DNA from: Unio delphinus
Lineage: Eukaryota > Mollusca > Bivalvia > Unionida > Unionidae
Direction: 5' to 3'
NCBI GenBank assembly: GCA_029339505.1
Contig: JAQISU010000081.1
Span: 14,731,001-14,795,000, forward strand
Length of the DNA stretch: 64,000 bases
The notes under the pieces are model-generated. The model had not been told where the DNA came from. It did not search any database and saw nothing but the letters and a program-made list of their open reading frames with translations. The position numbers were made by a program, and so were the translations under genes. Shown here piece after piece: positions 49,301-59,946 of the stretch (the first letter of the stretch is position 1; each line of letters opens with the position of its first letter).

Positions 49301-52300
49301 CAGTGTGACAGCTGTATCAATTGCTGTATCAAGAGCTGGCGCAATGACAGCTGTAATGATTGTTGCATCAAGAGCCAATGCAGTGTGACATGTGTATCAA
49401 TTACTGTATCCAGATCTGATGAGTGGTGACATCTGTACTGATTGCTGAATTGCTTTGTTAATCATACTATCCTTAAAAGAGAAATAGTGTCCCTATCTTT
49501 TATATCATACATTCAATTATTATATGCTCAATTTTTTTCTCCATTAACTTTATATTGTCAGAATTGTTCAGTATTTTACGATATTGCACTCGCATGCAAC
49601 TTCATATTGAACTCGTGTGTGCCCAATAGTAAATTAAGAACTACTTTGTAAACAAATCATGTACACTCTCACAGTAGACGCTTTACAATTTGTTTGATTC
49701 AATTTGTTTCTGAATGAACTAAACGAGATGTTTCATTGACTGCCACATACCAGCTGATTTGGCACATTCCGCGTAAACTTTATTGATACAATGTTTCAGA
49801 TTTAGGCTAGCTATTGATGTCAGACAGGGTCCCTACAAATAACATGCAATTGAAAAGGCATAAACTGTCTTCTTTAGCTGGTAATAAGAATGGCAAAAAG
49901 TATACTTGACTGTTTTACGTCCTGAATTTCCTCAAAATGTACATTCTTAGTACTGCAAATCTGAATTACATGACCCATGTCATGGGTTTTCAAGCCTGAT
50001 TACATCTTTCGATACTGGACTGTAATTTCGACTACATTCAAATTGCAATTACATCCTCCTTACTGCACTAAAAATGAAATAAATATTAAATTCCATAGCA
50101 TCTTTTTGATAATTGTATTTGAAACACTTCATATTTTTTCCACATTATGATTTCAAATATTCAATGACAGATTAGAAACACACTTGCAGATGTCAACAAG
50201 CTTCTCCATTGCTGCTTCAATCTGATGTATTTCATGTAGAATTGAAACAGATAAATCTAGTCAATTCATTCCAGATCAAAGGAAATGTTGTTGTGTTGCA
50301 ATGCACATTCCTTTACATTATGACTCTATATTTCAATTTTAAGTAGAACAACCATTTTCTTTCAAAAGTAATGTCTAGCACACGACAAAGTTCAAATTTA
50401 TCTGGGCAGAGTTGTGTGCACATTAGTAATGTTGTTGTGAGATAATGAATCTGTAGTTGTGTAAATAGTTTAGATTACAGCATACATTCAGTTACTTTGG
50501 TAATTGTAGTGTACTTTTGTTTATATAATTAAGCTTTAACTACAATACGAAAATGAGCATATAATAGAAAGGTTACAGTATTTGTATAGGAAAATATGAA
50601 CTCATTTTGTTGAATCAATATACTGCACTCCCAAGGTCATGCAGTATTTCCATCCAAAAAACTTGTTAATATTTCCCCAAACAAATGCAGTAACCTATAA
50701 ATACAATCAATTTTGTTATATACAAAAAAGCAAATGTTATGGGAAAGATAAATATTAAATAATCATGTGCATCTGGACCTTGCTTTCATTCCACCCTTTT
50801 ATTACAATGAACATTACACTAATATCCAAGCATGCTGTTTTCTGCAGTAAATGGAGTGTGTTTCACACAGGACTTGGAGGTCTCAACAAATCTAACTTAC
50901 AAGTTATTCTTGTTGTCACATAAAAACCATGGTTCACCCAGAATAAGTTACTTGTAACATTTAGTATCAACACATTTAGCTCCTTCACAAATATCAGGTG
51001 TGTGTAACCTAGTTTTATCTACTTATTTACATCAAAGGTTTGGCTTTTAATATTGCTTATCCAGCCTGAGACCCGAGATGTTGATAAAGTTTATTTAAAG
51101 ACAAAAAGTGCAAAGATTGGTTTTACTGTACTAAATAAAAAGAAAATACTTAATGTTAAATATATTGATATACACATGGGCATAATTATGGAGACTGAAC
51201 TTATTATTGCTGGTTCACTCTCGCTGAAATAAACAATCTTACATTCCACTTTGGCAGAGCTAACTTGCAAGTGCAATTGCACTGTGTAGGTCACATGGTC
51301 TAAATATACCATATTTTCCGACCTGTAAGTCGATACTTTTTTACTTGAAAGTCAGGTCTTCATCTTATACTCCAAATCGACTTATATATGGATTGTGTCA
51401 TTGAAATTGCATCGACTAAGTTTTTATAAGTTACGTTCATAACTACAGGTAATAAAACTACAACATGGATGTGCTTTCAATTATAGTAAAACAAGCATGG
51501 ACTGTTTATTCAGCTGTGTCAATTGATAACAGAATATAGCAGTGATTTGTTCAGAAGTAAAATCACAAGCATGTTAGCATCGGTAATGCAATTTCAAGAT
51601 TTCCGGTAATATGGAATATCATACAACAATACCGTTACTAGTGTAAAATACGAAGCCAAGATATTGACCTGGCCTTGTCTCATATTCTGAATCGACTTAC
51701 ATATGGACGAAGAATGGAAAATTTACAAATATGGTGAATTCGGCTTATACTCCAAATCTACTTATAGGCTGGAAAATACGGTATTTAATAATTTTGAGTC
51801 CATCTTCATCATATGCATTTCTCAATCCAATTAGGCATTTCTTAATCTAATCCTGCAAAGGGAAAATCCCCATAATGTGTTACAGGGCAAATAAGATGAA
51901 CTGGGGACACTGAAGCTGTAATACCTTTATACAAGGGACAGTAATGCAATGTTTATTGGTCATTAGGGGTACTCTACATTGATTAGGAACTTTTTTTAGG
52001 AAATGACAGAATTTCTTTTCACTATTTTTATAACTGATAAAGACAAGGGTACTTTAAATTAATTCAGGTTGATATTTTTTCAGCACAAGGAAGCAGTCAT
52101 TTTAGTTGGCTATGTGCTTAAATCATGTATAATTTCAACAAGTACAATATCCAAAGAAATGCAACCACAGTACTTGAAAATAACCTTGAGGAATACCAAC
52201 ATTCTTTCTACTGTGTATGTTCCAAATGTAAATAACTTCACTGCAAAACCCTATACGCTCTCAGAAGTTCATAATAATAGAGTGCCCCAACAGGAGAAAG

Positions 52301-55300
52301 TATCACAAGCTGTATTGGTCTAACAATTATACAAGGGAGAGTACTACAAGATGTATTAATCCTTCAATTATACAAGGGAGAGTACTGCAAGTAAAGGTCA
52401 GTGTGATGAAACAAATGTCCTAGAAAGAGTTTATTCACATTTTTGTTACTCCTGACCCCCATAAATACAATGTGTGCATTGAAACTAATACATTTGGTTA
52501 CACTGGCAGCATTCAAAATGTGTATATACCTCTAACAAGGTGACAGTCTTCAATAATTTCTCGTCTTCTGACCATTGAGGTTATAACTAGTTTTTTTGGT
52601 CTTTTAGTTCCACTTGTTCTGTAAAGATGATCCCCTTCCACAACAAATTTTCCTGACACATTCCTAACATCCACCTTCAATGAGTCTGATGCATTAGCAG
52701 AAAAGCTGCCACTGGAAAGGTACTCTTGAAGTTCTTTGTATACCTCCGGTTTGTCAATTGTCTTCTCCTCCTGATGAAAAAAAAAACAAGATGTTCTCTG
52801 CTTTACAAAATTTTAAGTTATGCTGGTACTAGCAACTGTCAAAATTGCCAAAGTCAGTCTGTCTATTCCAATGCTCATTCATTTCAACAAAAACAGCATA
52901 GCTGGTGTTTAAAAATGTACGGATTTTAACCATAGTAGGCAGAATTCTTGCTTTGAAGTTGCTGATGACAACAAGTGTAACATATTTTAATCTATGGAAT
53001 AAATATGGGAATATGCAGAAATGCATAATTAGCTATAAACCAAACTTGAAATTTGTTTAAAAAGATAAATAAAAGGAACCATTAAAACAACTTGTTAATA
53101 ATAAGCAGTGATTAAAGTTAAATAGCAGCCTAATCAAATATTAACTCCATAAATCAGCATTTTCTAAAACCATATTGTTCATATAATATTTTTAAAGGCA
53201 AAACTTTTCATATTAATTATAACCACATTTCCTGTTAAACTTTAAGTTAGCAATTTTTTTTTTTAAAAGTCACATCTTACAAAAAGCAGAAAACCACCAG
53301 AATGAATTAAATTTAAATCTTTAATAAACACGAATATACAAATAAAGACTTGTCAGTGATTTTAACCAAAGGGAAACAAAATCTTACTGGGACCAAGTGA
53401 AACATCGTTGGTCTTTGTGAAGGTAAACTGCAGTGAAATAGTCAAAGATGATGTAAATTGGATATAAATATCTAATAAAATTCACAAGCTTAAAACCTGA
53501 CACTTAAGTTTTGAGATTAAATTAAGTGCATAATTAATTTTTTTTAGGTTGTAAAATATCAAAATTACTCTCTTTATAACTGAACCCTAAGTTCAGAAAA
53601 TTGTATTCATGTGATGTTCAACAACCATAATTTCCTATGAATAAAAACTATATCTCACCTTGTCATCCTCCGAGAGATCTTTAATATTCTTGGTCTTGCC
53701 ACTCAGATCAGCTCTGGAGACAGGATCCCAGTTATCGCAGGATGGGCATGCCAACACAAAAGCCTCACTGTCTATAGTCATGCCCTTCCAGAAGAAATTT
53801 GCAAGTCTCTCTATCATGTATTTTTTACTTATGTGACTCCCTGAAAGGTAATATAAAAAAAGAAAAAAAAAGAAATTAAACCGAAAAATAAGAAGGGGGG
53901 GGGGTGCAAATGTACAGAGTCTCTTTAAAAGGAACGGTGACAGTATTATGTGGTCATGGAGGTGAAGAAAACCAGAGTAATTATGGAGAATATTTTCCAT
54001 ATTCTCTAGTGCACCCAAAAGCAACATCTGACAATGCACCAGTCATACACCAGTGTATGCAAAATGATTTTTCATTGGTCAACTATCAAAACTGTGGCGA
54101 TAAAATATATAATAAATTATCAGAAATTTAAAGTCCATGTCATGGCTCATCCTATTATGCAAAATAAAATAACAATTTACTTTTTCTGAAGAAGATTTTC
54201 ATTAGTGTGTTAGAAAATGGATAAGTCTTGTATTAAAAGAACCAAGGATGCTAATGATGGTTTAACTGCCACAAATATCTGTCACAATGGGCTCTGCTGA
54301 AGCAATGCTGTTAAAACACAATCTGAAACAGTAGTACCACCATGAACATCCTCAATTCTTCAAAAGTGGGCTACTATCCACTAAATATAAAGTAACTGTA
54401 TGTAATCTTGATGTCCAGTGATGATAAATGATAAGATGAGAAAAAAATGTTGTCTGATAAACATTCATAAAGTCCTTTCAAAACAGTTTTTAAAAATTAA
54501 AGAAGACAATGAGATATTGCCTCAATTCCAAGTACATAAAAAAACTCCAGGGACCCAGGCCAAAACAAGAATCCTAAGATGGGTAATATTGCTCACCTAG
54601 GTTATTGACATATCAACATGTGAATGCAAATAAATTCACACATGTACTGAAACTGTAAGTGAGAAAGAAAAGGTAGGAGCACACAGTTACTACATTGTCA
54701 ATTATTATTGGTGTCATTTATCTTTCTTAAACCATGTAAAGAGCCAATTTTTTTTTGGCATCAAAGGAAAAAGTCATTGTACTACTAGGATTGTCACCTG
54801 GATTGATCCTTGCCTCGTGGATTCAGTGCAGATTTATGACTGTTCATAGCCACACCATCAAAGTGTATACACTTACCTGGAATCACAAAGAGTTAATCAG
54901 TACAGCCAGCATATTTTCATGGATCTGTATTTATTTCCATGGAACTCCACCCCTTAAGTCACAACTTGGAAACCAGTGGACTTCACCCTCAAGAGACCTG
55001 TGGTGACTCAGTGGTTAAGCCGTTGGATTTGTGATATGAAGGTTGTTGGATCAACTCCCACTGTATGATCAACCTCAATCAACTTCAGAATTTCTCAGGA
55101 ATCAGTTGTTTTTTTAGGTCACTAGAGTTTCTTTGCTCTTCATAATTAAATTTGTTTCAAAAAGTATATTTTGTGATTTTTTTTATATTAAGAGCTACAT
55201 ATATCTACAATAAAAGGTTGTGAGTTCTGGGATTAAATATCTTACCATAATGCAAAACATGTGATAACATACGTACAAAATGTTTTGGAAATTTGGAATG

Positions 55301-58300
55301 GCAATAACAGCCAATATCACGCAATGAAAAGTTATGACAACCACAACAGCTTGATGTATGAATTGCACCATTTTCATTTTGGACCAAGTAGATATCATAA
55401 TAAGTCTTTTTAGGAAAACTCCTATGTTGAAATGATTCCTTCAGGCATATTGATGGCATACTTGTTATTTCTCTAGCAATGTCATTATGTGTGACTGGAA
55501 TTACTTGTCCCTTAACTAGCAATGTCATTATGTGTGACTGGAATTGCAGGAGTCTGGCACCCAATGGTAGGCTTTCTGCAGAAGGTGGGGTTGGTAAGGC
55601 AATGTGAGGAGTTAGGAGGCAAGAGATCGAGATACTTGGGTCTCCTGCCTCACCCATAAAATTGCCTCCTAAACTGGTTAAATTATTGTCTCCTAGATTA
55701 AAGCTGGGATCTGAAATGAATGTATGATGGAAAAGATCCTTTATCCTTGGCCTGTCTCTGTTATAGTGGCAGATTGTTCAGTTTGTGTGATGAGTTGGAA
55801 GGGAAGTTCCCAAGCCACCTGCTTCCCAAAGTCTTCAAAGTTTTGCTCCAAAGAGTAGTGGTGAGCCAAATGGGGTCATCCACAATGCCAAGGTATGATG
55901 CGGCTTGAGTGACATGGAGTGCAAATACGTGTCACATCGTATCAAGTCGAGATTTACAGAGACTAATTTATTTGCCACGGAATGGTAAGCTGACCTGTTA
56001 TTGACTCAAGCTATAATGGCCATCAAATTCCAGGCATGCTCACTGCCCAATATTTTCACAAGTTGGTAAATCAACAATGAAGCCATGTCTAACACTGAAG
56101 ATGTTGTGACAATGTTCTGAACCAACTTCAAAAGTGGCATGACATTCTTGTTCATTGGATACTCATTAAACATAACTAAAATGCATCTTCCCTTGACTTA
56201 AATTTCTTACATTTAATGCATTTATTTGGCATGTCTTTACTAAAACAACATCAGATAAAAAAAATTCAACCTATCAAGAAGTCACCCATTACTAATGGAG
56301 TAAGCAAACAATAGGCAGTGTGTGCTAAAACGTGATCAAAATACTATAATTATAGCAGGACGTGTAAGCTGTCTAAATAAACAGAATGAGAATGTGACAA
56401 ATTCACACAAATAAAGGGAAAATGTGTTATTGTTGTTGTGGGCTTAACACCATTTTTCGGCATATTACAAGCTATAAATAGCAGCTGGTAAAACTGATGG
56501 GTGAAGAATCAGGAAAATACCCAGTAAAGACCACTGACCCTTTGAAAACTACTGGCAAGCTTTCTCACATACCAAGATTGACCAAACCTGTGACTCAAAA
56601 CCCATGTGGACAGATATTAGATGGCAGTGATCAGTAAAGGCGAGTGCTTTAGACCACTTGGCAATCTGGACTTCAACAAATAATGTATACCATCTGTATG
56701 AGGAAAGATTACAGATAATAAATCCAAATTCCTGGAAGGATGGCCAATTTTAATACTGATTTTGGCACGATTCATGAAATGTATCACATATGAAGCCGAC
56801 AGTATGGAAATGAATCTTAAAAACTAGCAACAATTGGTGGTGGCAAGGGGAGGTAATGGTTAAAAGTTATTACCCTCTGTCTGACAAGAGATAACTTATG
56901 ATCTTTTTAGATGGACTGGATTTGGGAGCTAGTAGGCTTATATCCCTACTTTTAATGTGATGACGGAAAAATGCATTTTTTCAAGATGAAACATGGTCTC
57001 GTGGGTGTTCACAAATTGAATAAAACATAATAACAATGAACTTATCCAAGTGTTATGTGTATTTTATTTAATTACTAGTTAGTTTTAAAAATTTGTAAAT
57101 TATATCACATCTTAATGTAATGTAAATTTGTTGCCTGGATTTGATTTTGTCTACAACAGAGTTCAGTTCTGACTTTTTAAAAAATATTTTTGACATAAAC
57201 AGATAATAAAAGAGACATTGTATATAATGCTAACTTAGTTCCTAACCTTTTTCAGAAACAGTGGCAGTTCTGATAAACGTTTATTTTAAAAAAATTCTCA
57301 GAATAAGAGCCATTGATTTCAGTAATGCCATACTGGGTGAATGTGATGTTAGAAATGTAAAAAAAAGCTTCTATTTTGTTATCGAAAGATGACCAAGTGA
57401 CCCTAATAAGAAAATCTGTTTTGCATCTTTAGTTAGCAGTATACCTAAGTTATGTTGTTGTGACCACATTGGGCTTTGATTTTATTTTCTTAAAATTATT
57501 GGATTTCAAGTGATTATTTTCCCTAGAAATACTAAAGTGCTCTAAATGAATTCTTGGACAAGGACATTTATCAAAATTTATACAAAATCAAAAAACTGAA
57601 AACATATTTTCTGTGATTTAACAAGAGAATGTTCACACTGCAACACTTCACAGGTTACATCAGACATCATTGTCTTCCATTGTAGATTTTATCGAGATTC
57701 ATTCAGGACTTTTAAATACCAGGACTTCTTTTTTTATTTATTGGATTATTTTTGGATTTGATTCTAAATGCATAAGTTCTTTTTTCTCGTTTTTTTAATG
57801 ACATTCATGGGAAATAAACAAGTATTTAAATTTTATAAAGCTTGTTGTCTTCACTTTTTCCTGTCACTTTTTGTTGTAGGGATTAAAGACATTTTTCAGC
57901 ACATGATAGGCTAAACATGGCAGCCAATATTAATGGTGAAGGAAGAGCCCAGGTAAACCTCTGGAATGAATCACCGACCCACGAGAAGCAATGGCAAGCT
58001 TACTCACATAACCACATTGGCCAAATGTGAGACTCAAACCCATGCAGACAGAGGTGAGATGGTAGTATTCCATAACAGAGAGAACTTTAGACCGCTCTGG
58101 GCCCCAGTTACATTTTGGAAGAGCCTAGACTCGTAATGCCAAAATCTTCATCATAAACTTGTATACCAAGTCTGATCTGATAAAAAATGAAACCTGACAA
58201 GTTTTCACAAGTCCCTGAAGGACAAAAGATGCAGATGACTGACCATATCATAAGTTCACTTGGTAGATGTTTTCATCCCCAGACCTATCTTCTTGCAAAA

Positions 58301-59859
58301 ATTTAAAAAATCAGTTCTTTAAAACTTTGAACCTAATGAATATCTTAGATGAAATGCTGACTGAAACAATGGTCCATTATCTATTCTTGGATTACACAGA
58401 ATGAAAGACAAGTTTAAAACAATGTAACAAACTGAATTTATGCAAATATTTTAACAATCTATATTTTTTAAATCAAATACCTTACATAGTTTATACCTTC
58501 CAGCAATGGTGGTATTCTTTGATAGTAGATTAGTTTAATTTTTATGAACATGAATGACATTTATATAAGAATATTTTCTCTTAAATTTGACCAAATTCTG
58601 TCTTGCAGTTTTATAATATGATATACACAGAGTCCAGGAGATTTTAAATAAAATAAAAGCACTACAGAAGATCAAGCAATCTCCAGTATACCATATTACC
58701 CAACAAGTTTTTCTGGAGTAGTAGTTGTATACAAACTGTTATAGGCCCCCCCCCCCCCCCCCCGAGTGGCTGAGTGGTCTAAAGCGCTCTCCATTAAGGA
58801 TCACTGCTATCTCACCTGTCTGCGTGGGTACGAGTAAGATTCGGCTAATGTAGTTATGGGAGAAAGCTTGCCAGCAGCTTCTCGTGGGTTGGTGGTTCTT
58901 TCCAGGTTCTTCCTACACCAATAATACTGGCCGCCATGTATAGCCTATCGTGTGCTGAAAAATTACGTTAAACCCCACAACAACAACAAACTGTTATAAC
59001 ATCTGCAATGCCACAAAATATTTCTTTACCATCTGCTTTGACATGTGCAAGCTTCATAAGGCCCCATCGCTCCTCACTTCTCCTCACAACAAGCTTCCTT
59101 TTCTTGCCAACCAGGTAGAACAGTTTCTCACCCTGAGCATCAAAATTCTTGGCACAGAGTCGCATGACTCTCTTGAAGTCCACTGAGCTGTTGGGGGGAT
59201 ACTTCCTGCTGGACTTGTATAGCCATATGGCATCATAGTAACTGTCCATGTCCATCTGAAATGAATAAAGAAATTTCCATACACTGGACTATTCAACATT
59301 AACTGGGTTACCAAAATAGATGACTAGACTATCATTTACAATCTGGACAATTCTTGCATAAATTATCATTCTATTACTAGTTCTATTCCTTGTCTACAGT
59401 CAAAATTCAAGTCTGGCAATACTTCCTTAAACATCCTTCCAGTATGTTCTAGATATACACAAAAACGGCATATAATAAGGATGATGGCTCACGGTGTCTA
59501 CATCAGTATTTATTTTTCATACTCATATTCTCATGAACTGTAGATGGGCCTTTAATACAAATAATAACTGGAGATATCTGCATTGGGGAGGGAGCCTTGT
59601 GCAGGAAAACTAAAGATATATAAAGATATAATGAAAATAGGATGGAAAATCTAAGTGAAACAATCAGCTCTTGTATCTACTAAACTCCAAACAAAGATCC
59701 CAATCTGCTTTAACATAATGCACATGCAGATTAAGTCTATGTTGTTTTTGTTAGTTCTACTGATTACTACCAACAAATAATACTTACCCAGATCAACTGG
59801 TGCATGATGCAGTGGCAGATCTGGATATATGCAGTATTTAGCTGAATGTAAGTTAAAAG

Positions 59860-59946
<87 letters not shown>

